Below are positions 5,388-12,735 of a stretch of DNA of 12,735 nucleotides, piece after piece. Source of the stretch: an uncultured Bacilli bacterium (GTDB taxonomy: Bacteria; Bacillota_I; Bacilli_A; RF39; UBA660); contig CALVVC010000025.1 in assembly GCA_944363755.1 (NCBI GenBank), positions 1 to 12,735 of the forward strand, read 5' to 3'. Both the position numbers and the translations under genes were made by a program. The notes below the pieces were generated by a model that saw nothing but the letters and a program-made list of their open reading frames with translations, had not been told where the DNA came from and searched no databases. The number at the start of each line of letters is the position of its first letter. The stretch's first letter is position 1.

Positions 5388-5438
5388 TTAAAAAATTGAT
5401 TTCTAGCAAGGGATTAAAAAATTGATTTCTAGCAAGGG
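5387..5438 (+). repeat. Perfect 26-bp tandem duplication in adenosine deaminase leader
   Basis: Two identical 26-bp copies (5387-5412 and 5413-5438) begin ATTAAAAAATTG and end in TTTCTAGCAAGGG. They sit about 50 nt upstream of the adenosine deaminase start and next to the -35 box of the divergent promoter. Each copy offers a TTGATT hexamer on the plus strand, but no convincing -10 follows at normal distance. Confidence 0.9.
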
Positions 5439-5487
5439 ATGGACAAGATTAATTAAAGTAATGTATATTAATTACAGGAGGATAAAT

Positions 5488-6480
5488 ATGGAAATTAAAG
5501 ATATTAAGAAAATAGTTTTACATCTTCATCTAGATGGTTCGCTTGATTTAGATCTTGCTAAAAGATATGCTAAAGAAGATGGTTATAATTTAACAGATGA
5601 AGAAATAGTTAAAGAATTACAAGTAGATAAAGATTGTCATAATTTAAATGACTATTTAGAAAAATTTGCTCTTCCCTCTTCTTTATTACAAACTAAAGAA
5701 AGATTAGAAGAAACTACTTATACTTTATTTAAAAAGTTATCTATGGAAAATGTTATCTATGCAGAAATAAGATTCGCTCCTATTAAACATATTGAAAAAG
5801 ATCTTAGTTTAGATGATGTAATAACAAGTGTGATAAAAGGAATGGAAAAAGCTAAAGATGAGTTTAATATTTTAGGAGGCATTATTTTATGCTGTATGAG
5901 AGATAGTAGTAAAGATGATAATATTAAAATAGTAAACTATGCTAAGAAATATTTAGGTAAAGGTGTAGTTGCGATTGACCTAGCAGGTGCAGAAAGTATT
6001 TATAAAACTAAAGACTTTAAATATATCTTTGATATGTGTAGGAATCTAAAAATTCCTTATACTATTCATGCAGGGGAAGCAGATGGTAAAGGAAGTATAA
6101 ATAGTGCTTTAGACTTTAAAACTAAAAGATTAGGTCATGGAATAAGATGTATAGAAGATAAAGATACTATGGAAAGAATAATTAATGATAGAATTCTTTT
6201 AGAAATATGTCCTACTAGTAACTTTCAAACAGAAGCGATTAAAGGAAAACATCCATTAGAATATTTATATAATAATAATATTTTAATATCTATAAATACT
6301 GATAATGATACAGTTTCTAATATAAATATTGAAGAAGAATATAGAAATGTTTTAAATAATACTAATTTAACTATTAAGGATTTAATAAAATGTAATTATA
6401 ATTCTATTCCCTATTTATTTACAACAGATGATATTAAAAATAAATTAAAAGAAATAATAGAAAAAGAAAACTTCATTTAA
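5488..6480 (+). CDS. add: Adenosine deaminase
   Basis: The enzyme hydrolytically deaminates adenosine and deoxyadenosine to inosine forms in purine salvage; it is cytoplasmic and zinc-dependent. It has 330 residues, typical for the family. Zinc and catalytic motifs appear in order: HLHLDG with H12 and H14, RFAP at 95-98, DLAGAE at 164-169, IHAGE with H194 and E197, RLGHGI with H217, CPTSN at 241-245, and NTDN with D272. The residue after the zinc Asp is Asn instead of the more usual second Asp; I believe some bacterial branches share this. ATG 5488 has AGGAGG 6 nt upstream; the frame is open from TTG 5422, but that start lacks support. It reads opposite to its neighbours, and its stop lies in a terminator shared with the convergent gene. 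A 6-methyladenine or other deaminase specificity cannot be excluded. Confidence 0.93.
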   Translation: MEIKDIKKIVLHLHLDGSLDLDLAKRYAKEDGYNLTDEEIVKELQVDKDCHNLNDYLEKFALPSSLLQTKERLEETTYTLFKKLSMENVIYAEIRFAPIKHIEKDLSLDDVITSVIKGMEKAKDEFNILGGIILCCMRDSSKDDNIKIVNYAKKYLGKGVVAIDLAGAESIYKTKDFKYIFDMCRNLKIPYTIHAGEADGKGSINSALDFKTKRLGHGIRCIEDKDTMERIINDRILLEICPTSNFQTEAIKGKHPLEYLYNNNILISINTDNDTVSNINIEEEYRNVLNNTNLTIKDLIKCNYNSIPYLFTTDDIKNKLKEIIEKENFI

Positions 6481-6492
6481 TGTGAAGTTTTC
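6466..6492. terminator. Bidirectional terminator holding both convergent stop codons
   Basis: GAAAACTTCA (6466-6475) and TGAAGTTTTC (6483-6492) are perfect reverse complements, giving a 10-bp stem and a 7-nt loop. Both stop codons lie in the loop: TAA of adenosine deaminase (6478-6480) and TAA of the convergent membrane gene (complement of 6477-6479). The minus-strand RNA is followed by a T-rich run (complement of 6461-6465). The plus-strand side has a weaker T-rich tail. Confidence 0.8.
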
Positions 6493-7001
6493 ATTAGTTT
6501 TACTAGTTTTAAATTGTTAATTGGTCTATATAACGTAAAAAGAAATGTAGTCATGATAATACTTGTAAATAATAGAAAATTAATAGCATTTTCATTTTGA
6601 TAGAAAAGTAAATGTAAAATAGAAAGAATAATAAAAGCTAGTGTTAAGATAAAATATTTTATTCTAAAAGATTTATTTTTATTATACATTTTTTCTAATT
6701 TTTTTAAAGAAAGTTTCTTACCTTTTGTTTTAAATATATCTTTAATAGTAGAGTTTGCTATTAATGTTATAACTATACCAAAGATAATACCTATTAATGT
6801 AATAAATAAATATGAATACGGTAAATAGTAACTAATTATTGCAAAAGTTAGATAGAAGATGAAACCTATCATAATACCAATTACTCCAAATATATTACAT
6901 CTATTATTTTTACTATCACTAGTATAAACTAACTTATCATTAAAGTTATAATAATAGTTTATATTCTTATTAGTATCTTTATATATTAAGACATAATCCA
7001 T
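6477..7001 (-). CDS. Four-helix membrane protein, unknown family (paralogue B)
   Basis: The protein has 174 residues and is a close paralogue of the protein at 3978-4499. The N-terminus is almost the same (MDYVLIYKDTNKNINYYYNF), there are again four membrane helices, and the loop between helices 2 and 3 is basic (FKTKGKKLSLKKLEKM). No known family or catalytic motif is evident. I chose ATG 7001 over ATG 7010. AAAGGA is 9 nt from the former and directly abuts the latter, and 7001 aligns with the paralogue's start. It follows mutS by 20 nt and is likely its operon partner. The last codons form one arm of the bidirectional terminator. Association with two unrelated operons suggests a mobile or general membrane role; no function can be given. 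Confidence 0.87.
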   Translation of the reverse strand: MDYVLIYKDTNKNINYYYNFNDKLVYTSDSKNNRCNIFGVIGIMIGFIFYLTFAIISYYLPYSYLFITLIGIIFGIVITLIANSTIKDIFKTKGKKLSLKKLEKMYNKNKSFRIKYFILTLAFIILSILHLLFYQNENAINFLLFTSIIMTTFLFTLYRPINNLKLVKLMKTSH

Positions 7002-7021
7002 TAGTACCATTCCTTTTCCTT

Positions 7022-9592
7022 TTAAATATCTTCTTTCTTTATTTTTTCTTTAAGTTCATATAAGAAATTTAAAGCATTAATTGGAGTCATATTTAAAGGA
7101 TCAACTTCTTTAACCATCTCTTCTATTTCATTAACTTTATCTTCACCTTTAATTTCTTCTTCATCAAGACTAAATAAACTAGTCTGAGTAAATTCTCTTT
7201 CTTTTACTCCTTCACTTTCATAGACATTAAGTATCTCTTCAGCCCTTTTAATTAAAGATGATGGTAAGCGGGCAAGAGAAGCTACATTAAGTCCATAACT
7301 TTTATCAACTGCTCCTAATTTTATTTTATGTAAGAAAGTTAACTTACCATCTTCTTCTACTGCAGAGACATGAACATTTTGTAAGTGTTTTAGACTATTA
7401 GAAAGATCAGTTAATTCATGATAATGGGTAGAAAACATAGTCTTAGCACCTATTTTATCATGAATATACTCAAGTATTGCTTGAGCTAAACTCATTCCAT
7501 CATATGTTGCAGTACCTCTACCTAGTTCATCAAATAAAATTAAACTGTTTTTAGTAGCTTCTTCTAAAGCAAGATTAGCTTCCTTCATTTCTACCATAAA
7601 AGTAGATTCTCCACTAACTAAATCATCACTTGCCCCTATTCTTGTAAATATTTTATCAAATATAGGTATAGAACAACTCTTAGCAGGTACAAAACAACCT
7701 ATTTGAGCCATTATAACCGTAATTGCCATTTGTCTCATATAAGTAGATTTACCAGCCATATTAGGACCTGTTATTAAAAGAATAGATGTATCTTCATCCA
7801 TAATAATATCATTAGATACATACTTTTTATCATTTCTAGCCATTACTTCTTCAATAACAGGATGACGTGACGCTATTATTTTAATAGAATGATTATCTGT
7901 TATAGTAGGTCTTACAAAATTATACATATCAGAAACAGTAGAGAATGCTTGTAACATATCAACTTCTGCTATTACACTAGCAGTTTTTTGTAATGAATGA
8001 ATATATCTTTTAATAGTTTCTCTTATCTTCATAAATAAATCATATTCTAAGTTTATAATCTTCTCTTCTGCCCCTAAAATAATATTTTCTTTTTCTTTAA
8101 GTAAGGGAGTAATAAATCTCTCACAGTTAGATAAAGTCTGTTTTCTAAGATAGCCATACTCTTCTTTTAACTCTTTAACTTGTCCTTTACTAATTTCTAT
8201 ATAATAGCCAAAAACTTTATTGAAACCTACTTTTAAGTTTTTAATACCAGTTCTTTCTTTTTCTTTCTGTTCAAGTTCTAAGATAAAATCTTTAGAGCCA
8301 CTAGAAATGTTTCTTAACTCATCTAATTCACTATTATAGCCATCTTTAATAAGATGACCTTCTCTTAAAGTAATTGGAGGATCTTCTACTATACTTTTAT
8401 CAAGCAAACTAAATACTTCAGGAAAGTCCTCTATTTCTTTATAGTAGTTTAACTCTTTTAAGATTCTCTTAATATCAGGTAATACTTTTAAACTATTCTT
8501 AAGTTGAAGTAAGTCTCTAGCATTTAAATTACCATAAGTAATTCTACTAGCAAGACGTTCTAAATCATAAACTTCACCTAAGTTATTTTTTAAATCATCT
8601 CTTAAAATAAACTCTACTCTTAATCTATCTACAAAGTCATATCTTTTCTCTATTTCTTTCTTATTAGTTAAAGGACTTTCTATATTTTGTTTTAATAGTC
8701 TACTACCCATAGCAGTTTTATTTTTATCTAAGAGCCATAAAAGACTATAAGTTCGCTCTCTTAATCTAACAGTTTCTGTTAACTCCAAATTTCTTTTAGT
8801 ATTATTATCTATTAATAGATGGTCTTTAATATTTTCCTTTTTCGCTTCTGTTAAATGTGATAAATCTCCTTTTTTCGTATTAGCAAGATATGAAAGTAAA
8901 TGTTTAATACCAGTCTCTTCTCTTATATCTTTTAAGTTTTTATAGACATAAGTATAATCAGTTCCCTTATATAATTCATCATAGATAGTAACATTCAAGT
9001 GATATGTACATCTTAAAGTATTAACAAACTCTCTATCTATCTTATCATTTACAATTATCTCACTAAAGTTATGTCTTAATACTTCTCTAAGTAAAGAATC
9101 TTTATCACCATTTTCTAATAAGACATAAATTTCTCCTGTTGATACATCAGAGTAAGATAGAACATAACAATATTCTAAATCATAAATAGATGCAATAAAG
9201 TTATTATCTTTAGCATTAATTGATGAATCTAATCTTGTACCTTTAGTAACTACTTGAATAACATCTCTTTTTACCATATCTTTAGTAGTTTTAGGATCTT
9301 CTAACTGCTCTACTATTGCAACTTTATAGCCTTTATCTATTAGTTTATCTAAATACCCTTGATAAGCTTTAAAAGGTACTCCACACATAGGAACACGTTC
9401 ATCAAGCCCTGCATTACGTCCTGTAAGAGTTAATTCTAACTCACGTGAGGCAATAATAGCATCTTCAAAAAACATTTCATAAAAGTCACCAAGTCTAAAA
9501 AAGATAATAGTATCTTCATAATTATCTTTTATCTCTAAATATTGTCTCATCATTGGACTAATTTTTTCTCTATCTACTTCACTACGTTTCAA
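7022..9592 (-). CDS. mutS: DNA mismatch repair protein MutS
   Basis: MutS recognises base mismatches and small loops behind the fork and recruits MutL. It has 856 residues, full length. The mismatch-recognition domain carries the Phe-x-Glu motif in RLGDFYEMFFEDA (F37, E39). Connector and lever/clamp regions follow. The C-terminal ATPase shows TGPNMAGKST (G609 onward, Walker A), SGESTFMVEM, ILFDELGRGTATYDG (D688-E689, Walker B) and STHYHELT. The tail ends in NALNFLYELKEKIK, as in MutS1. The start is a TTG at 9592 with AGGTAGTGAT upstream, overlapping the end of the previous gene. The next ATG (9553, MRQYLEIK) lacks a ribosome site. The first 13 residues are longer than in B. subtilis MutS by memory. 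It is third in the minus operon; mutL is not in the window. Confidence 0.97.
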   Translation of the reverse strand: MKRSEVDREKISPMMRQYLEIKDNYEDTIIFFRLGDFYEMFFEDAIIASRELELTLTGRNAGLDERVPMCGVPFKAYQGYLDKLIDKGYKVAIVEQLEDPKTTKDMVKRDVIQVVTKGTRLDSSINAKDNNFIASIYDLEYCYVLSYSDVSTGEIYVLLENGDKDSLLREVLRHNFSEIIVNDKIDREFVNTLRCTYHLNVTIYDELYKGTDYTYVYKNLKDIREETGIKHLLSYLANTKKGDLSHLTEAKKENIKDHLLIDNNTKRNLELTETVRLRERTYSLLWLLDKNKTAMGSRLLKQNIESPLTNKKEIEKRYDFVDRLRVEFILRDDLKNNLGEVYDLERLASRITYGNLNARDLLQLKNSLKVLPDIKRILKELNYYKEIEDFPEVFSLLDKSIVEDPPITLREGHLIKDGYNSELDELRNISSGSKDFILELEQKEKERTGIKNLKVGFNKVFGYYIEISKGQVKELKEEYGYLRKQTLSNCERFITPLLKEKENIILGAEEKIINLEYDLFMKIRETIKRYIHSLQKTASVIAEVDMLQAFSTVSDMYNFVRPTITDNHSIKIIASRHPVIEEVMARNDKKYVSNDIIMDEDTSILLITGPNMAGKSTYMRQMAITVIMAQIGCFVPAKSCSIPIFDKIFTRIGASDDLVSGESTFMVEMKEANLALEEATKNSLILFDELGRGTATYDGMSLAQAILEYIHDKIGAKTMFSTHYHELTDLSNSLKHLQNVHVSAVEEDGKLTFLHKIKLGAVDKSYGLNVASLARLPSSLIKRAEEILNVYESEGVKEREFTQTSLFSLDEEEIKGEDKVNEIEEMVKEVDPLNMTPINALNFLYELKEKIKKEDI

Positions 9593-9603
9593 ATTATCAC
9601 TAC

Positions 9604-10602
9604 CTATCTTTTCATCAATTTAAGAAGCCTTTTATTAATTTCTTTATTTCCTGTTTCATAATTTGCAAACATATAATTATTACCAGTATAATATCCACTA
9701 TTACGTCTAAAATCATCATCAATTAAATGATAATAAGCAGTAATTAGAGCATCTATTTCTATTTCTTTTTTTCTTCTCTCATGATTGTTTTTAACATCCA
9801 TAACACTTAATTTATTATAAATACTACTAATGTTTATTCCACTTAATAATTCAATCTCATAAAAAGCACATCTAATGGAAAATAGTAATAATTCTTTATT
9901 TTTACTATCGCTATTTAATACCCTCTGCTGCTGATTATATAATTTTTCATTCCATAGTTTAATCTTCCAAAGAGGAGCATAATTACATTGTAGTTCATCA
10001 TTACTAAATATATTTTTATCATGATTTTTAGCAACATAAGCATCATCATCAATATACACTGCTATTAATTTATTTATTGTTTTTATATCTACTATATCCT
10101 TATTTAAATTATCTTTATTTTTTAAATATAATACTTTTATTAAAGGTATATCATCTTCATTATAATCATTAGGATTATAATTATATACATTAACTATACT
10201 ATCATTTAAAAGCATATTTTCTTTATCACTTAACTCACTACTATCTAAATCTGTAATAGCATCAGTTAAATAATTATTTTTCCTAACAAAGAAATGAAAT
10301 TCATCTATTAAAAAAGGAAAAGCTTCACTTTTTATAAAGTCATCATATAAACTTTCAAGACCTTTCTCTAATTCATCTATCTTTGTTTGATTAAGTTTAT
10401 ATCTAATAAAATCTATATTACAATTAATATCATCAAAAATCTTTTTATCACTACTACTTAAATTATTATAAAAACTTATTGTTTTAGTTAATTTATCATC
10501 TTGTAAAAGTCCATTTATTATATTTTTAGTTTCTTCTATTCTATCTTTTATATCTTTATAATTACTATAATAATATTTAAATTCATCTTTATTGTACTGC
10601 AT
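9604..10602 (-). CDS. Hypothetical helical protein, tandem paralogue 2
   Basis: The protein has 332 residues, unknown family, acidic and Asn-rich, and predicted mostly helical, with no membrane segment or signal. It aligns along its length with the protein encoded just upstream (10616-11584). DDIPLIKVLY is at about 150 in both. A conserved C-terminal half has LLLFSIRCAFYEIELLSG, DALITAYYHL with FRR, and FANYETGN followed by INKRLLKLM. No enzyme motif is evident. AAGGAG at 10609-10614 directly follows the previous stop and is 6 nt from ATG 10602 (3 nt from ATG 10605), so I use 10602. mutS starts 11 nt after its stop, so it is surely co-transcribed with mutS. A link to repair is possible but unproven. 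Confidence 0.85.
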   Translation of the reverse strand: MQYNKDEFKYYYSNYKDIKDRIEETKNIINGLLQDDKLTKTISFYNNLSSSDKKIFDDINCNIDFIRYKLNQTKIDELEKGLESLYDDFIKSEAFPFLIDEFHFFVRKNNYLTDAITDLDSSELSDKENMLLNDSIVNVYNYNPNDYNEDDIPLIKVLYLKNKDNLNKDIVDIKTINKLIAVYIDDDAYVAKNHDKNIFSNDELQCNYAPLWKIKLWNEKLYNQQQRVLNSDSKNKELLLFSIRCAFYEIELLSGINISSIYNKLSVMDVKNNHERRKKEIEIDALITAYYHLIDDDFRRNSGYYTGNNYMFANYETGNKEINKRLLKLMKR

Positions 10603-10615
10603 CATTAACTCCTTA

Positions 10616-11584
10616 TTAATATAAATTTTTCATCTTTAGTATCTTACTATTTATAATGGGATTTGCTGTTTCAAAAGTAGCATAACAAATATCATTATCG
10701 TTATCAAAGTATTCACATTCTTTTCTAAAGTTAATATTAGTTAAATTATAATAAGCTTTAACTAAAGCATCTTTAAAGTAATCTTTATCACTTTCACTAA
10801 TATTACTTTCTTCTATTTCTTTTAAAAGAGCAGTAACTCTTTTACCTTCAAGCATAGATACCTCGTATTTAGCAGTATCAATTAAATATAAAAGTAAATA
10901 CTTAAAAGAACTATCACTATTTTTAATTTCTAAAGAAGTATTTAAAATAGATTCTTTTAATTCTTTAATAAGGGGACGTCTATTATCTTTATAAGTTAAA
11001 TGTTTTTTATCTAAAGTATGAATTCTTTTGACATTATCTATAATAAAATTTTGAACATATATAACAGAGTCTTTATTAGAATAATCATAATCTTTATTTT
11101 TTAATCTATCATAAATTACTTTAATTAATGGTATATCATCAACTGTAAGTTCATCATCAAATCCATACAAGTCATTTATAATATTTTGAATGAATAATTT
11201 AATTTCATTACTAACTTTTAAATCTTTTGTACTCTCACTTGTTATAGCATTATAAGTGTCTATATCATCTTTTATATAAATATTTATAAAATCTTCTTTA
11301 TTTAATGAAAAGAAATCACTAGTTGCAATAGCTAAAAATAAAATCATTTTATCTCTTTTATATTTTAAAATATTAGTATTACTATAATAATATTTTAAAA
11401 TATCACTATCACTATAAATATCTCTAAAACTTTCTTTTTGTTCTTCATTTAAACTAAAATACAATTTACCTACTTTAGTTTTAATTAATTTATTATATAA
11501 TATATCTTTTGTTTCCATCTCTTGTTTAATAAGAGCATTTATTACTTTATATTTTTTATAATATTCTTCTAACTTTTCTTCCAT
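10616..11584 (-). CDS. Hypothetical helical protein, tandem paralogue 1
   Basis: The protein has 322 residues, unknown family, charged and mostly helical. It is a diverged paralogue of the next gene. Shared blocks are DDIPLIKVIY (149-158), LLLYLIDTAKYEVSMLEG (about 230-247), DALVKAYYNL followed by FRKE (about 272-289), and YATFETANPIINSKILKM near the end. No catalytic or nucleic-acid-binding motif is visible. AGGAGG lies 7 nt before the ATG. It is the first gene of the operon that continues through the second paralogue, mutS and a membrane protein, and is transcribed divergently from rarA. The order rarA / unknown pair / mutS suggests, but does not show, a role in genome maintenance. Confidence 0.85.
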   Translation of the reverse strand: MEEKLEEYYKKYKVINALIKQEMETKDILYNKLIKTKVGKLYFSLNEEQKESFRDIYSDSDILKYYYSNTNILKYKRDKMILFLAIATSDFFSLNKEDFINIYIKDDIDTYNAITSESTKDLKVSNEIKLFIQNIINDLYGFDDELTVDDIPLIKVIYDRLKNKDYDYSNKDSVIYVQNFIIDNVKRIHTLDKKHLTYKDNRRPLIKELKESILNTSLEIKNSDSSFKYLLLYLIDTAKYEVSMLEGKRVTALLKEIEESNISESDKDYFKDALVKAYYNLTNINFRKECEYFDNDNDICYATFETANPIINSKILKMKNLY

Positions 11585-11604
11585 ACGAAACCCTCCTACT
11601 TAAA

Positions 11605-11613
11605 AGTATAACA
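11605..11613 (-). promoter_or_regulatory. Extended -10 element for the mutS operon
   Basis: On the minus strand TGT TATACT (11605-11613) is an extended -10, 5/6 in the hexamer plus the TG. It lies about 20 nt before the ribosome-site region of the gene starting at 11584. No good -35 is seen at 16-18 nt, as is common for extended -10 promoters. Confidence 0.45.
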
Positions 11614-11621
11614 TCAATATC

Positions 11622-11650
11622 TTTAAAATAATAGTTTTTTTTGATAAAAT
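11622..11650 (+). promoter_or_regulatory. Candidate promoter for rarA
   Basis: TTTAAA (11622-11627) and TAAAAT (11645-11650) are 17 nt apart, about 25 nt before the rarA ATG. Matches are 4/6 and 5/6. It sits back to back with the divergent extended -10 of the mutS operon. Confidence 0.4.
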
Positions 11651-11675
11651 AATCTAGTAGAAAGAAAGTGATTAT

Positions 11676-12735
11676 ATGGATAAACCATTAGCATTAAAAC
11701 TTGCTCCAACATCTTTAAGTGAAGTAATAGGTCAAAAACACTTAGTAGGAGAAGATAAAATATTAAGTAATTTAGTTAAGAATAAAAAAATATTTTCTAT
11801 GATTTTATATGGTAAACCTGGTATTGGTAAAACTTCTATCGCTAATGCTATTATTAATGATTTAGGAGTTAGACATAGATTTTTAAATGCTACAGTTAAC
11901 TCAAAAAAAGATTTAGATATAGTTATAGAAGAAGCGAAGATGTATGATGGATTAGTTCTTATTATGGATGAGATTCATAGACTTAATAAAGATAAACAAG
12001 ATATTTTACTGCCTTGTTTAGAAAGTGGTTTAATTACTTTAATAGGTATGACTACTAGTAATCCATATCATTCAATTAATCCTGCGATTAGATCAAGATG
12101 TCAATTATTTGAACTTAAAGAATTAGAAACAACTGATATTATAGAAGGATTAAAAAAAGCGGTCCAGTCTTCTTACTTATCTAATATAAAGATAAATGAT
12201 GATACTATTAACTATATTGCAAAGCTTTCAGGAAATGATTTAAGATATGCTTATAATCTTTTAGAAATAGCATACTACTCTACTAATGATTTTAAAGTAG
12301 ATTTAGATGTAGTTAAAAAGATAAATAGTAAACCTGTATTTAATGCTGATAAAAATGGGGATGGTTACTACGATATGTTATCTGCTTTTCAAAAATCTAT
12401 TAGAGGAAGTGATGTTGATGCATCTCTTCACTATTTAGCAAGATTAATTACTATAGGAGATTTAGATAGTATCTTTAGACGTATGTCTGTTATTGCCTAT
12501 GAAGATATAGGACTTGCTAATCCATCAATTGGTCCAAAAGTAATGGCAGCGATAGAGGCTGCTAAATTAGTAGGATTACCAGAAGCTAGAATCCCTTTAG
12601 GTACTATTGTTACAGAAATGGCACTATCTCCTAAAAGTAATACTGCTCACATTGCTTTAGATGATGCTTTAAGTGATATAGAAAAAGGAAATGTCGGTGA
12701 TATTCCAAAACACTTAAAAAATCCAAGTGATACTT
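11676..12735 (+). CDS. rarA: Replication-associated recombination protein RarA (MgsA-type AAA+ ATPase), 3' end cut
   Basis: RarA is a clamp-loader-like AAA+ ATPase that acts at stalled or gapped replication forks. In total 353 codons are visible, and the gene is still open at the right edge; family members are about 420 residues. The start MDKPLALKLAPTSLSEVIGQ is typical. Walker A is GKPGIGKT at 46-53, Walker B is LIMDEIHRL with D98-E99, TTSNP marks sensor 1, and RSRC at 139-142 carries the arginine finger. The C-terminal tetramerisation and Mgs domain shows the family signature RGSDVDASLHYLARL, then AYEDIGLANP and GLPEARIPL. The ribosome site is a modest AAGTGAT before ATG 11676. It reads away from the mutS operon and shares its upstream region. 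Confidence 0.94.
   Translation, partial: MDKPLALKLAPTSLSEVIGQKHLVGEDKILSNLVKNKKIFSMILYGKPGIGKTSIANAIINDLGVRHRFLNATVNSKKDLDIVIEEAKMYDGLVLIMDEIHRLNKDKQDILLPCLESGLITLIGMTTSNPYHSINPAIRSRCQLFELKELETTDIIEGLKKAVQSSYLSNIKINDDTINYIAKLSGNDLRYAYNLLEIAYYSTNDFKVDLDVVKKINSKPVFNADKNGDGYYDMLSAFQKSIRGSDVDASLHYLARLITIGDLDSIFRRMSVIAYEDIGLANPSIGPKVMAAIEAAKLVGLPEARIPLGTIVTEMALSPKSNTAHIALDDALSDIEKGNVGDIPKHLKNPSDT

Noticed and set aside
5387..5487. Purine riboswitch or T-box upstream of adenosine deaminase
   Set aside because: No three-way junction core or T-box sequence is visible, and no terminator hairpin precedes the gene; only the 26-bp duplication is present.

Overview
The window is a strongly AT-rich stretch of a Bacillota-type chromosome. 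MutS, NusB, ExoVII, RarA and adenosine deaminase are all of low-GC Gram-positive type, arginine is mostly AGA, ribosome binding sites are AGGAGG- or AGGTGAT-like, and every tryptophan checked is TGG. This fits an AT-rich Bacilli or Erysipelotrichia-like (possibly Mollicutes-related) lineage with the standard code. The lineage is an inference; no marker here fixes it.

Layout, left to right. Positions 1-1265 (minus) hold a WG-repeat protein that runs off the left edge. Positions 1410-3569 (minus) are a housekeeping operon read nusB > xseA > xseB > DUF1653 gene. Positions 3579-3977 look intergenic but hold a plus-strand micro-gene (22 codons, one hydrophobic helix). It has its own promoter, a Shine-Dalgarno site buried in a 13-bp stem, a 15-bp complementarity between its 5' and 3' untranslated regions, and a strong terminator. 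This is the architecture of a type I toxin messenger and the most interesting locus in the window. Positions 3978-5323 (minus) are a translationally coupled pair: an unknown soluble protein and a four-helix membrane protein. Positions 5488-6480 (plus) encode adenosine deaminase behind a 26-bp tandem repeat. Positions 6477-11584 (minus) are a second operon read unknown-1 > unknown-2 > mutS > membrane protein. Unknown-1 and unknown-2 are diverged paralogues, and the last membrane protein is a recent paralogue of the one at 3978. From 11676 to the right edge is rarA (plus, 3' end cut), divergent from the second operon.

How the genes work together. RarA, MutS and exonuclease VII all serve DNA repair and replication-fork maintenance; NusB serves rRNA antitermination. 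Adenosine deaminase belongs to purine salvage and meets the mutS operon tail to tail, with both stop codons inside one shared terminator hairpin. Five genes have no function I can name: the two membrane paralogues, the CPDC protein, and the two tandem paralogues upstream of mutS. The toxin-like micro-gene is the best candidate for an undescribed system, but the claim rests on sequence architecture alone.
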